In this document: positions 40,328-51,209 of the stretch, in pieces
Numbering within the stretch: the first letter of the stretch is position 1
Layout: every line of letters begins with the position of its first letter
Assembly: GCF_031458175.1 (NCBI RefSeq)
Contig: NZ_JAVDXX010000001.1
Span: 1,674,001 to 1,738,000 of the forward strand
From: Pseudoglutamicibacter albus
GTDB taxonomy: Bacteria > Actinomycetota > Actinomycetes > Actinomycetales > Micrococcaceae
DNA length: 64,000 bases
Reading direction: 5' to 3'
Made by a program: the position numbers and the translations under genes
Notes under the pieces: generated by a model
Database searches by the model: none
What the model was told of the DNA's origin: nothing
Seen by the model: only the letters and a program-made list of their open reading frames with translations

Positions 40328-41148
40328 GCGTTCAGCCCGTACCCCATCGCGCGCAGCTGCCGGCGCGAATAACCTTCAACCATCAGCCGGTGCAGCTCTT
40401 CACGGCCCGGGGCGAGCTCGTACTTCAAAAGCTTCTTCGCCTCTTCCGGGTCGGTTTCCCCTTCGCCATACGATGGGCACCACTGCGCTACGGGGCACGC
40501 CCCGCACGCTGGCCGTTGGGCGTGGCAGATGCGGCGGCCGTGGAAGATGAGGTGGTGGGAAAGGTTGGTCCAGTCTTTCTTTTCGAACAGCTCCCCCACT
40601 TGGTATTCGACCTTGACCGGGTCGGTTTCCTTAGTCCACGCGAAGCGGCGGGCGAGCCTGCCAAAGTGGGTGTCCACCGTGATTCCGGGGTGCCCGAACG
40701 CGTTACCCAACACCACGAAAGCCGTCTTGCGGCCCACACCGGGCAGGGTTACGAGGTAGTCGAGATCGTCCGGGACCTCACCGCCGGTGTCTTCCATGAG
40801 GGTCCGGGCGAGGTTCTGGATGTTCGCGGCTTTGGTTTTATAGAAGCCCGTGGCCCGCACCACGTCTTCGACCTCGCTCAGGTTCGCGCCAGCCAACGAT
40901 GCCGCGTCCGGCCAACGCCGAAACAGCTCCATGGTGACTTGGTTGACTTTCACGTCAGTGGTTTGCGCTGACAAGACAGTCGCTACGAGCAGCTCGAAGG
41001 GGTTCTCGAAGTCCAGTTCCGGAACCACGTACGGGTATTTCGTTGCCAGTTCGCGGTTGATTTTCCGGGCACGTCTCTTGCGCCCCAATGGGGTTTCGCG
41101 TTCCCACATCCGTTCCCGCTTCTCGGCAGGGGTGAGTCTGCGTGCCAT
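40324..41148 (-). CDS. nth: Endonuclease III (DNA glycosylase/AP lyase)
   Basis: Base excision repair of oxidised pyrimidines. 274 aa, with an N-terminal basic extension (RLTPAEKRERMWERETP). HhH-GPD core: LPGVGRKTAFVVLGNAFG with the catalytic Lys, then GITVDTHFGRLARR with the catalytic Asp. The iron-sulfur cluster loop CHAQRPACGACPVAQWC has the C-x6-C-x2-C-x5-C spacing. Start at 41148. Confidence 0.96.
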   Translation of the reverse strand: MARRLTPAEKRERMWERETPLGRKRRARKINRELATKYPYVVPELDFENPFELLVATVLSAQTTDVKVNQVTMELFRRWPDAASLAGANLSEVEDVVRATGFYKTKAANIQNLARTLMEDTGGEVPDDLDYLVTLPGVGRKTAFVVLGNAFGHPGITVDTHFGRLARRFAWTKETDPVKVEYQVGELFEKKDWTNLSHHLIFHGRRICHAQRPACGACPVAQWCPSYGEGETDPEEAKKLLKYELAPGREELHRLMVEGYSRRQLRAMGYGLNA

Positions 41149-41483
41149 GCCGGTGGTATCCCTTCCTTGGCATGCGCTGGCGGCATGCTCTGGTCTTGCG
41201 TTGCAGTTTCACGTTCCGGTTTCATACTCTGAGAGCATGATGCGTCTCACTTCACCCTACCGGTAGGCCACCGCTACGTCCCGCCTGATGCTCGTCTTGC
41301 ACACCTGCCCGGTAACGGCCCCGTAGGCCGCTGCCTAGTGCGTTCTGTTTTGTGTCTGCTGATTTGCTCCTGAGAGAAAGCCCGTGTATCTCTATTTATA
41401 GGGTGACCTGCCTCACATAAGATGGAAGCTAAGTGATCCAGATCACCAACTGTCTTATCGCTTACTTGTCCTGAGGAGTCTCC
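41149..41483. other. 335-bp gene-free stretch between nth and acsA
   Basis: Holds the nth promoter region, the perfect palindrome CCTACCGGTAGG (41256-41267), and two Crp-type boxes near the acsA start. A possible -10 element TAAGAT lies at 41418-41423. I see no small gene or RNA structure beyond these. Confidence 0.6.
41402..41447. promoter_or_regulatory. Two Crp/GlxR-type boxes upstream of acsA
   Basis: GGTGA-N6-TCACA (41402-41417) and AGTGA-N6-TCACC (41432-41447), centres 30 bp apart (about three helical turns), 44 bp before the acsA ATG. They match the GTGA-N6-TCAC core of Crp/GlxR sites. The first abuts the possible -10 TAAGAT. A Crp-type regulator is encoded at 45157. Confidence 0.65.
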
Positions 41484-43490
<2,007 letters not shown>

Positions 43491-43560
43491 TTCCTCACCG
43501 GGGTACCCCGACGCGCGTAAACGGCGTGGCTGGAAACTTCCCCGCCAGGCCACATAAAAA

Positions 43561-43595
43561 CGATGCGGTGGACAGACGAACTGTCCACCGCATCG
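43561..43595. terminator. Bidirectional terminator between acsA and marP
   Basis: CGATGCGGTGGACAG (43561-43575) and CTGTCCACCGCATCG (43581-43595) form a perfect 15-bp stem with a 5-nt loop. AAAAA lies just left of it (T-tract for the minus strand) and TCCTTT right of it. Confidence 0.9.
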
Positions 43596-43665
43596 TCCTT
43601 TAAAACTTGCTGCCTTGTTACTCGCAGGAATCCGTCGGTTGATACTGGCAGGAACCGGCAGGAAC

Positions 43666-44886
43666 CTACTCGCAGGTGCCTGTTGGCACGGCGGCGGTCC
43701 GGTTCGGGGCTTCGGCAACGATGGTTTTGAGTTCATCGTTGGTGATCGCATAGCCAACGTTGTCTTCATCCTTGGACTTAGCGAAGATCATTCCACTGAA
43801 CTTGCCGTCATCATCCACGAGCGGGCCGCCAGAGTTACCGCGTTTGACGTCAGCGGCGAGCTGGTACACGTCCACAGAAGATGAGCCGTTGCCGTAAATG
43901 TTAGGCAACTGGGCCGCCGCGCGTTGCTTCACAGCGGCATGCGAAACCGTGTACGGGCCGCCGGCAGGGAAGCCCATGAACGTAGCGTGATCCCCAGCGC
44001 GCAGGGTTGGCCCCATCTCAAGCGGCTGCATTCCGAGCCCATCCACCGCGATCACGGCGATGTCTCTGCGTGGATCGAAGGTGACCGTCCGGCCCGTGAG
44101 TGCGCGACCATCCGGGGTCTCGACAACGGGTTGTTCGATGCCGCGCACAACGTGGGCGTTAGTGATCAAACGGTCTGGCGCGATCGCGAATGAGGTGCCT
44201 GTCTGGTTCACGCCACACGCGCTCGCGATACCGGAAACACGCGCGATGGAATCTTTCGCGGAGTGCTGCTGCTCAGTAGTCTGGGCGCCTTCCGGGATTG
44301 AGGCATGCGGTGACGCTGCAGGCGACGGATCCCCTGGGGCCGGGCCGGAAAGAGAGAGCTTCGGAACGGAGATTTCCGGCAGCTCGAGCGCGGCCACCGC
44401 CAAGCGAGCCTCGCCGAATGCGCGCTCCATAACCTCCGGCGTGGTGTCACGCACCGACTGAACCACTTTGGAATTAGCTAGCTGCGGCGAAAGCCACGGC
44501 ATCCCCAACGCAGACCACGTGAACGCGAGAGCTGAAATAGTGATCCAGGTCGCCACGAAATACAACACGGAACCACCCAAGCGGTCCCACCAACGCGGGC
44601 GAGGACGGTCCATCCAACGCCGGATCTGCGCCGCCGTCGCTTCGCCGAGCCCCTGGCCGAGCGCCAACAAGACAGCGAATGTCAAGAATAGGCCGGCGGC
44701 ACGCCACGCGGGGTCTTGAATCCAGCGGGCCATCAATGGGACGCAGAAAAACGCCGCGGTAGCCCCAGCCAGAAAACCCGCTGTGGCACCTAAAGAAACA
44801 AGGAACGCTTTACGCCAACCGGTCCATAACTGGGCGATGATCAGAATGATCAGAATCCAGTCGATGAGGTGCAGACCTAGAAACAC
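43666..44886 (-). CDS. marP: MarP-like membrane serine protease
   Basis: About 406 aa. Four N-terminal membrane helices of CvpA type (LIDWILIILIIAQLWTGWRK to about residue 115), then an extracytoplasmic trypsin-like protease with His in TNAHVV, Asp in RRDIAVIAV and Ser in GNSGGPL, and cysteines near positions 190 and at the end (PTGTCE). In Mycobacterium tuberculosis MarP is needed for acid resistance. The GTG at 44886 is chosen because GGAGGGGG precedes it; the much longer open frame upstream lacks such support. After the stop codon the same frame continues with a similar tail (VPAGSCQYQPTDSCE). Confidence 0.92.
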   Translation of the reverse strand: MFLGLHLIDWILIILIIAQLWTGWRKAFLVSLGATAGFLAGATAAFFCVPLMARWIQDPAWRAAGLFLTFAVLLALGQGLGEATAAQIRRWMDRPRPRWWDRLGGSVLYFVATWITISALAFTWSALGMPWLSPQLANSKVVQSVRDTTPEVMERAFGEARLAVAALELPEISVPKLSLSGPAPGDPSPAASPHASIPEGAQTTEQQHSAKDSIARVSGIASACGVNQTGTSFAIAPDRLITNAHVVRGIEQPVVETPDGRALTGRTVTFDPRRDIAVIAVDGLGMQPLEMGPTLRAGDHATFMGFPAGGPYTVSHAAVKQRAAAQLPNIYGNGSSSVDVYQLAADVKRGNSGGPLVDDDGKFSGMIFAKSKDEDNVGYAITNDELKTIVAEAPNRTAAVPTGTCE

Positions 44887-45156
44887 CGCACCCCCTCCAT
44901 GCGTCGCTACGTTCCTACGGCGCCACACGATTTCAGTCGCGGCGCTCAGTAATGTGGCACGGCACGCAACTTTACACGCACCTGCCGTGCTGAACATCCT
45001 AACTAAGCACGCACGGCCAACCTCACCTTCTTTGCAGAACGTTATGTAATTGTTTTCAAAATAGTGAGGCGCGGCCGAAATCTGCTTGCAAGACGTGTCA
45101 TGCGGCACAATAGTATTGAACGAAGGCCATAAATCTGCAATTTCTGAAGGAGACCC

Positions 45157-45834
45157 ATGGACATCGAGGTCCTTCGCCGGGCGCCGCTGTTCGCGCATCT
45201 GAGCGACGAAGCTTTCAACGTTCTGACCGAAGAACTCACCCAGGTCGATCTGACCCGTGGCATGTCCGTCTTCCACGAAGGCGATCAAGGCGATCAGCTC
45301 TACGTGATCATTTCCGGCAAGATCAAGCTTGGTCGCACCGCCGCAGACGGCCGTGAGAATCTTCTGGCCCTCCTCGGTCCGGGCGAACTGTTCGGCGAGA
45401 TGGCGTTGTTTGATCCGCATCCGCGTAACGCGACAGCTACCGCCGTAACCGAGACCCACCTCGCTGGCCTGCGCCACGAAAACCTGCGCCGTGCACTCGC
45501 CACCAACCCTGAGGTTTCCGCGCAGCTACTGCAGGCGCTGGCCCGCCGCTTGCGCCGCACCAACGATTCGCTGGCAGACCTCGTGTTCTCCGATGTTCCA
45601 GGACGCGTGGCGAAAGCCCTCCTGGACCTCGCGGACCGTTTTGGCCGCCCGACTGCGGACGGGATCCTCGTTCCTCACGAGCTCACCCAGGAAGAGCTCG
45701 CTCAGCTGGTTGGCGCTTCCCGCGAGACCGTGAACAAGGCTCTGGCCGAGTTTGTGCAGCGCGGCTGGCTACGGCTTGAGGCTCGCGCCGTCGTAATCCT
45801 CGATGCCCAGCGCCTCCGCCAGCGTTCACGCTAG
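45157..45834 (+). CDS. crp: Crp/Fnr family transcriptional regulator (Crp/GlxR type)
   Basis: 225 aa, the length of GlxR/Crp of actinobacteria. cAMP-binding domain: GDQGDQLYVIISGKIKLGR, then GPGELFGEMALFDPHPRNATA, with the Arg of the phosphate-binding cassette in HPRNATA. C-terminal helix-turn-helix: LTQEELAQLVGASRETVNKA. GGAGACCC precedes the ATG. No autoregulatory GTGA-N6-TCAC box is obvious in its own upstream gap (44887-45156). Candidate targets nearby are acsA and the two I36-like genes. Confidence 0.93.
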   Translation: MDIEVLRRAPLFAHLSDEAFNVLTEELTQVDLTRGMSVFHEGDQGDQLYVIISGKIKLGRTAADGRENLLALLGPGELFGEMALFDPHPRNATATAVTETHLAGLRHENLRRALATNPEVSAQLLQALARRLRRTNDSLADLVFSDVPGRVAKALLDLADRFGRPTADGILVPHELTQEELAQLVGASRETVNKALAEFVQRGWLRLEARAVVILDAQRLRQRSR

Positions 45835-45847
45835 GCATCCAGGAGTC

Positions 45848-46858
45848 CTAGGTGTCCCGGCGCTGTTCAGCCGGATGGTCTGTCACGAGTTTGAGTCCCC
45901 ACTCGAATCCGCCAACCATCCGGTGAATCAGCTCCATACGCCCGTGCGACCATGCACGCGGTTGTGACATGAACGCCACCAGACCGCGCGCATGGTTCAC
46001 TTCTTCCATGACGGCCTGGATTGGCGGGGCTACAGCCTCAGACCAAGGTGCCGCGTTCTTCGTAGCCGAGTTCATCGCAGCCGAGTTCTCCATTGCTGCG
46101 CCGCTAGGGTCCGCATTGCCAGGCCATGTCCTGCCAGGCTCGATGCTGGATGCGGGACCGTCCGGTTCTGCGATCTGCTTGGCGGCCTCATCGCGGTCTA
46201 CCGAGACCCACGCACCCCAGCCGTCGCCGCCTGGGGGTAGGGAGACTTCCTGACCTACCGGCAAAGCGATAGCGAATACGGTGCTCTCGACCCTGCGCAG
46301 AGCATAATCGGCGCTTTCCCACCGGCACACGAACCTCAACAGATCAGTGCGCAGTCCCCATCCGCGATGCTCAATCCATTGGGAAAACCGCGTGCTGTCC
46401 GCCTGGATCTCAGACCGTGCCGTGGTCCATTCAGCGCTACCGAGCGAATCCACGATGTCCACATCCGAGACCCCTGCAAGCAGGATCCCTGTCTCGAGGA
46501 ACAACCCCCGTACCGCGGCCATCACCGAGCGGCGCGCACCTGCAACGTCATCGGTACCGATCCTGGCGGCCCATTCGCGTGCGGAAGGCCCAAACCATCG
46601 CACGTTGTCGTCATCGACCGGCTCGACCAGCGCCGATGGCGGCGCGATCGACCCCAACGGCGAGTCCGGTTGCCGCTGCGTAAGCCATGTGACCAGGCCG
46701 TGGGATTGCTGATCCAAAACCATGACCTGGCTCGCGTGCCGTACCCTCACCGGATGCGGATGCTCAAGCTCAAACCAGTTCCGGGCCGCGGCCCTCTCCC
46801 ACCGTGGAACCGGATACACCCGGCGGTTCAGCGCCAAGGGGCGGTACAGACGCTTCAA
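45848..46858 (-). CDS. Nudix-like protein with degenerate Nudix box
   Basis: 336 aa. Its place between ridA and crp, and the segment ARRSVMAAVRGLFLETGILL (near 107-126), suggest a Nudix hydrolase of the NUDT19-like group, where the motif should read REx(F/L)EExG. Here the Glu residues are changed (RGLFLETG), so metal-dependent hydrolysis is doubtful. The C-terminal half has an Ala/Asn/Ser-rich insert (AAMENSAAMNSATKNAAPWS). It overlaps ridA by 4 nt. I cannot assign a function. Confidence 0.65.
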   Translation of the reverse strand: MKRLYRPLALNRRVYPVPRWERAAARNWFELEHPHPVRVRHASQVMVLDQQSHGLVTWLTQRQPDSPLGSIAPPSALVEPVDDDNVRWFGPSAREWAARIGTDDVAGARRSVMAAVRGLFLETGILLAGVSDVDIVDSLGSAEWTTARSEIQADSTRFSQWIEHRGWGLRTDLLRFVCRWESADYALRRVESTVFAIALPVGQEVSLPPGGDGWGAWVSVDRDEAAKQIAEPDGPASSIEPGRTWPGNADPSGAAMENSAAMNSATKNAAPWSEAVAPPIQAVMEEVNHARGLVAFMSQPRAWSHGRMELIHRMVGGFEWGLKLVTDHPAEQRRDT

Positions 46859-47349
46859 TCGAATGCGACGGTGACTTCGACTTCAACGGGAGAATCCAGC
46901 GGCAGAACCGGAACGCCAACCGCTGAGCGCGCGTGAGTGCCCGCTTCCCCGAAGATCTCACCCAACAGTTCGGAAGCGCCATTGACTACACCCGGTTGCC
47001 CCGTGAAGTCAGGAGTTGAAGCCACGAACCCGGTGACCTTGACAACGCGAGTCACACGGTCCAAGGAGCCCAGTTCCGAACGGATCGCAGCCAACGCGTT
47101 GATCGCCGCGGTACGAGCCAAGCCATACGCCTGCTCCGCGCTGACCTCGCCACCGACCTTGCCGGTTGCCGGCAACTGGCCGTCCACCATCGGCAACTGG
47201 CCTGAGGTCTGGACCGTACCGTTGAACGTCACCGCAGGAACATAAGCCGCCAACGGCTTCACAACCTCCGGCAACTCAATCCCTAACTCGCTCAGCCTCT
47301 GCTCGAAAGAGCCCTGCTTCCCGCTGCCTTCTTGACCTGCAGATGCCAT
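46855..47349 (-). CDS. ridA: RidA family protein
   Basis: About 164 aa. RidA proteins hydrolyse reactive enamine/imine intermediates; here the long Rv3678c-like form. Pattern: LGIELPEVVKPLAAYVPAVT, TSGQLPMVDGQLPATGKVGG, AAINALAAIRSELGSLDRV, and ARSAVGVPVLPLDSPVEVEV, which replaces the classic RxxxxxxLPxxxxVE and holds the substrate-binding Arg. The ATG at 47349 follows GGGGGG; an in-frame start 18 nt upstream is less likely. Confidence 0.9.
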   Translation of the reverse strand: MASAGQEGSGKQGSFEQRLSELGIELPEVVKPLAAYVPAVTFNGTVQTSGQLPMVDGQLPATGKVGGEVSAEQAYGLARTAAINALAAIRSELGSLDRVTRVVKVTGFVASTPDFTGQPGVVNGASELLGEIFGEAGTHARSAVGVPVLPLDSPVEVEVTVAFD

Positions 47350-47407
47350 CACAATCCCCCCACTCAACTCAGCTATATAGCTACGTGTTTATGTCAGTCC
47401 CGAGCGC

Positions 47408-47617
47408 TTACTCAGCTTCGAGTGGACGCTTAAAGTAGCCCACCAAGTTCACTGCCGGTGCGGAAACAATCTCAGCGCCGGTCGCCGGAGCCGCGGAACC
47501 AGCGGCAGGCATCGAAACAACCTGCACCAGTTCCCAGCCCTGCTTGCCGAAGTTATCCAAAATAGCTTTGGTGTTATGCACCATCAAAGGTGCCGTGAAG
47601 TACTCCCACTTAGTCAT
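47408..47617 (-). CDS. DUF4177 domain-containing protein
   Basis: 69 aa. Begins MTKWEYFTAPLMVHNTKAIL, then DNFGKQGWELVQVV and a C-terminal VNLVGYFKRPLE: the DUF4177 pattern. No known function. The upstream frame to 47707 is not used, since AGAGGC precedes the ATG at 47617. Upstream of ridA on the same strand; divergent from ponA. Confidence 0.88.
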   Translation of the reverse strand: MTKWEYFTAPLMVHNTKAILDNFGKQGWELVQVVSMPAAGSAAPATGAEIVSAPAVNLVGYFKRPLEAE

Positions 47618-47749
47618 GCCTCTAAGCCTAACCCGCTCAACTACTTGTACGTGAGCGCTTCCGTACGCATGCAAGCTACATCCACAGACTCGTGTGAATA
47701 CATCCACAGTCTGACCCGCTTCTAAGGTCCCTCCGGTACGCTAGAGCCT

Positions 47750-50176
47750 ATGTCCCAAGGTAAGTCCCTCATGAGCACGTCTACCTCAACCGTGCGTAGA
47801 CTCATCGGATTCTTGCTCGCAAGCGTCCTCGCTGGCGCGCTCACGGCAGGCACCCTGGTGCCTCTCGTGGTATTCACTGGCACAGCGACCAACATGGCTT
47901 CTGACGCTTACGCATCGATCCCGTCGTTCCCTAAGACCACGTCGGTGCCTGAGTCCTCGGTTGTTTATGACCGCAACGGCAAGGTCGTGGCGAGATTCTT
48001 CGCCCAAGACCGTAAGCCAGTCAAGCTCAAGAATATTTCGCCTTGGATGCAGAAAGCGATCGTCTCCGTTGAAGACGAGCGTTTCTACGAACACGGTGGT
48101 GCGGACCCGCGCGGTATCTTGCGTGCAGCTGTAGCTAACTTGGCGGGCGCTGGCGGCCAGCAGGGTGCGTCCACACTGACCCAGCAGTACGTCAACAACC
48201 GCAATATCCTCAACCAGATCGCTGACGGCGTTCCAGCTTCCGAGCTGACTATCTCCGGCAACAAGTCCGTTGCCGATAAGGCTCGGGAAATCAAGTGGGC
48301 CAACGAGATCGAGCAGACGATGAGCAAGGACGAGATCCTCGAGGGCTACCTCAACCTCGTCTTGTTCTCCGGAACCACCTACGGTGTCGAAGCCGCCGCG
48401 CAGCGTTTCTTCTCGATCCCTGCGAAGAAGCTCAGCATTGAGCAGTCCGCGATGCTCGCTGGCATGGTTCAGCGCCCGGGCTACTTCAACCCGCTCACTA
48501 ACCCTGAAGCGACCAAGCAGCGCCGCGATGCCGTGTTGAGCCGTATGTTGCACAACGAGGCGATCACGAAGGAACAGTACGACAAGGCTGTCAAGAAGGA
48601 CTTGGGACTGAAACCTTCTGACACCAAGTCAGGCTGCACGGCCGCGAAAGAAGCCCCATACTTCTGCACGTACGTGTACTGGGAAATCTTGAAGAACCCG
48701 GAGTTCGGTAAGACCCAACAGGACCGCGAATACCTGCTCCTCAACGGTGGTCTTCAGATCCACACAACCTTGGACATGAAGCTGCAGAAGGCAGCGAATA
48801 AGCAAGTCCGCGAGGCAGTTCCAGAAGGCGATAAGGGCGGCTTGGGCTCCGCAATCGTCTCGCGTGACAACAAGACCGGCGACATCCTCGCGATGGCTCA
48901 GAACACGCGTTTCGGAACCAGCGAGAAGAACCCTGCCGCCTACACCGAATACAACTTCACCACTGACCGCTCCCACGGCGGCTCCGGTGGCTTCCAGGGT
49001 GGTTCTACCGCTAAGCCGTGGACTGCGATGGCCTGGATCGAAGCCGGTAAGAGCGTGAAATCCACCGTCAACGCGTCCCGCCGTGACTACAGTGGCACGT
49101 CGTGGGATGCCTCGTGCCTGCCGGGCAAGCGGTACAAGATCTTTGAAGAGTGGGACGTCGGTAACGCGATCGCGAACCAGCACAAGAACATGCCGATGAA
49201 TAAGGGCCTCTACTGGTCCATCAACTCCGCGACCGTCGCTGAGGCCTACCAGTTGGACTTGTGCGACATCACCTCCGTCGCTGAGCGTATGGGCTTGCTC
49301 GAGGGCCAGGTCACAACGCAGGGTGAACCTGCTGACGCTAAATCACTGGCGTCCTCCGGCCCTTCGTTGGTTCTTGGCGCTCAGCCCGTGACACCTCTGG
49401 CCCAAGCACGCGGTTTCGGTGCCTTCGCTAACAAGGGCATGATCTGCAACAACCGTGTCTTCACCAAGATCAAGGGTGCTGACGGAACCAAGTACAAGGT
49501 TCCTGAGCCTGAGTGCAAGCGCGTCTTCGAAGAAAACGACGTCTCCACTCTCAACAGCATCCTCACTAAGATCGCCCGCGAACGCGTGGTCATGGGCCGG
49601 TTCAGCGCCCCTACCGGCGGTAAGACCGGTACTAACGACAACGCGACCTCAACCTGGTTTGCCGGCTACACCGAAGGCATGACGACTGTTGCCTGGATTG
49701 GCCGTAAGGACGGCACAACCCAGCTTGGTCTGAACAACGGCATCAAGCTGCGCGGTATCCCTGTTCGCAAGGGTGACTCGATGACGCACGCTGGCCCGAT
49801 GTGGGCTAAGTACATGGCTCAGGTGTACCAGAACTACGATCACGGTCGGATCCCGAACGAGGTCAAGCAACCGCACGCCTCTTCCTCCGATGACTCTGAT
49901 GAAGAGGTAGACAGCATGCCGGCTCCGTCCTCCCCGAGGCCGTCCCTAGGCTCAGCGCAGGGCGAGACGGCTTCGGTTGAGTCCTCCTCATCTTCAGACT
50001 CGACGCAGTCCTCGACGACGGCATCGTCGTCCGGCTCCTCTGCCCCTGCTTCCTCGCGCAGTGAGTCACGTGGTGCCTCACGCAGTGAGAGCTCGAACCC
50101 TCCTCGTAGGAACGAGCAACCGGCTAGGGAGAACAACAACGGCAACAGGGGTAATTCTGGCCAGGAGGACGACTGA
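47750..50176 (+). CDS. ponA: Bifunctional penicillin-binding protein (PonA-type, class A)
   Basis: 808 aa. Peptidoglycan transglycosylase and transpeptidase. Single N-terminal membrane helix (near 16-42); GT51 domain with VEDERFYEHGGADPRG and GASTLTQQYVNN; transpeptidase with the nucleophile motif GGSTAKPWT (near 423), SIN (WSINSATV) and KTGT (GGKTGTNDNATSTW). The last ~95 residues are Ser/Glu/Asn/Arg low complexity with no PASTA domain. It matches PonA2 (Rv3682) by position. The ATG at 47750 or at 47771 could be the start. Confidence 0.95.
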   Translation: MSQGKSLMSTSTSTVRRLIGFLLASVLAGALTAGTLVPLVVFTGTATNMASDAYASIPSFPKTTSVPESSVVYDRNGKVVARFFAQDRKPVKLKNISPWMQKAIVSVEDERFYEHGGADPRGILRAAVANLAGAGGQQGASTLTQQYVNNRNILNQIADGVPASELTISGNKSVADKAREIKWANEIEQTMSKDEILEGYLNLVLFSGTTYGVEAAAQRFFSIPAKKLSIEQSAMLAGMVQRPGYFNPLTNPEATKQRRDAVLSRMLHNEAITKEQYDKAVKKDLGLKPSDTKSGCTAAKEAPYFCTYVYWEILKNPEFGKTQQDREYLLLNGGLQIHTTLDMKLQKAANKQVREAVPEGDKGGLGSAIVSRDNKTGDILAMAQNTRFGTSEKNPAAYTEYNFTTDRSHGGSGGFQGGSTAKPWTAMAWIEAGKSVKSTVNASRRDYSGTSWDASCLPGKRYKIFEEWDVGNAIANQHKNMPMNKGLYWSINSATVAEAYQLDLCDITSVAERMGLLEGQVTTQGEPADAKSLASSGPSLVLGAQPVTPLAQARGFGAFANKGMICNNRVFTKIKGADGTKYKVPEPECKRVFEENDVSTLNSILTKIARERVVMGRFSAPTGGKTGTNDNATSTWFAGYTEGMTTVAWIGRKDGTTQLGLNNGIKLRGIPVRKGDSMTHAGPMWAKYMAQVYQNYDHGRIPNEVKQPHASSSDDSDEEVDSMPAPSSPRPSLGSAQGETASVESSSSSDSTQSSTTASSSGSSAPASSRSESRGASRSESSNPPRRNEQPARENNNGNRGNSGQEDD

Positions 50177-50180
50177 TCCT

Positions 50181-51200
50181 GTGCCACGACTGAAACGTTG
50201 TGCCGTCTATGCCAGCGGCGCGGCGGTAGCTTTGAGCTCCGTCATCGCCGCGAAGGCCGCGTGGAATGCGCTGGATTTCCAACTCGAAGAGCACGCCGTG
50301 CCCGTTCTGGAACCGGGTGCCCGGCCGGTCCGTCTGCTACACATTTCGGATATCCACATGGCTCCCGGGCAAAGCGCGAAAGCTATGTGGTTGCGTTCCC
50401 TGGCTGACCTGGAACCGGACCTTGTGATCAACACGGGCGATAACCTCGCCCGCCACAACGGCGAGGGCCCGCTCATCGAGGCGCTCGCACCGCTGCTTGA
50501 GCGTCCCGGCGCGTTCGTTCCGGGTTCGCACTGCTACCACACCTCGCGGCTGAAGAATCCGCTCTCCTACCTCAACAAGAAGCGCCTAACGGGTGAAAAG
50601 ATCCGTTATGCACGCAAGGACGAACTCGATTGGCGGCGGATGCATGCCGCATTCGAAGACGCCGGCTGGGTCAACGCCGCGAATGCGAATGGTTGGATCA
50701 AACTCCCCGCAGCGAAGACATCGGGTGGTGCGGGCTCTGAGCCGCACTCAGGGTCAGGATTTAGGAATGCTCAGGAGGCCGCGTCGGCTACGCGCTGGGT
50801 CGCGGTCTCCGGGGTTGATGACCCGCACATCGGGCTGGATCAGCCCACGGGCTGGCCGGAGCCGACCATGGAACAGACCATCGGGACGGTCGCGTTCCGT
50901 TTAGGGCTCACGCACGCCCCCTACCGGAGGGTTCTGAATCAGCTCACGACGGCGGGCGCTGACTTGATCTTGGCTGGCCACACCCACGGTGGTCAGCTTG
51001 CCCTACCGGGTTTCGGCGCCGTGGTTTCCAACGCTGATATTCCGGCGGGCCGCGCGGCTGGGCTGGGTGTGTGGATCGCAGGCCGCAAGCGCACCTATTT
51101 GAATGTTTCCCAAGGTATTGGGGCGAGCCGCTTTGTCCCGTTCCGCACCGGTTTCAAACCGGCCGCCTCCCTCATCACCCTGGTTGCCCGCGAGGTTTGA
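50181..51200 (+). CDS. Metallophosphoesterase
   Basis: About 339 aa from a GTG 5 nt after the ponA stop, with AGGAGG twelve nt upstream. An N-terminal hydrophobic stretch (YASGAAVALSSVIAAKAAWN) suggests membrane attachment. Calcineurin-like metal site: LLHISDIHM, INTGDNLARHNG, PGSHCYH (His in place of the usual GNHD), and the last motif ILAGHTHGGQLALPG. The YkuE-like arrangement next to a class A PBP is conserved in actinobacteria; substrate unknown. Confidence 0.9.
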   Translation: MPRLKRCAVYASGAAVALSSVIAAKAAWNALDFQLEEHAVPVLEPGARPVRLLHISDIHMAPGQSAKAMWLRSLADLEPDLVINTGDNLARHNGEGPLIEALAPLLERPGAFVPGSHCYHTSRLKNPLSYLNKKRLTGEKIRYARKDELDWRRMHAAFEDAGWVNAANANGWIKLPAAKTSGGAGSEPHSGSGFRNAQEAASATRWVAVSGVDDPHIGLDQPTGWPEPTMEQTIGTVAFRLGLTHAPYRRVLNQLTTAGADLILAGHTHGGQLALPGFGAVVSNADIPAGRAAGLGVWIAGRKRTYLNVSQGIGASRFVPFRTGFKPAASLITLVAREV

Positions 51201-51209
51201 TCTCGCTGC

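Noticed and set aside
43666-45477. A 603-codon open frame covering marP and 590 nt upstream
   Set aside because: The upstream part has no family similarity and overlaps the 5' end of crp on the other strand. A GTG at 44886 with GGAGGGGG fits the MarP N-terminus.
49977-50180. Long upstream extension of the metallophosphoesterase frame inside ponA
   Set aside because: It is the antiphase reading of the ponA Ser-rich tail; the GTG at 50181 after the ponA stop is the sensible start.
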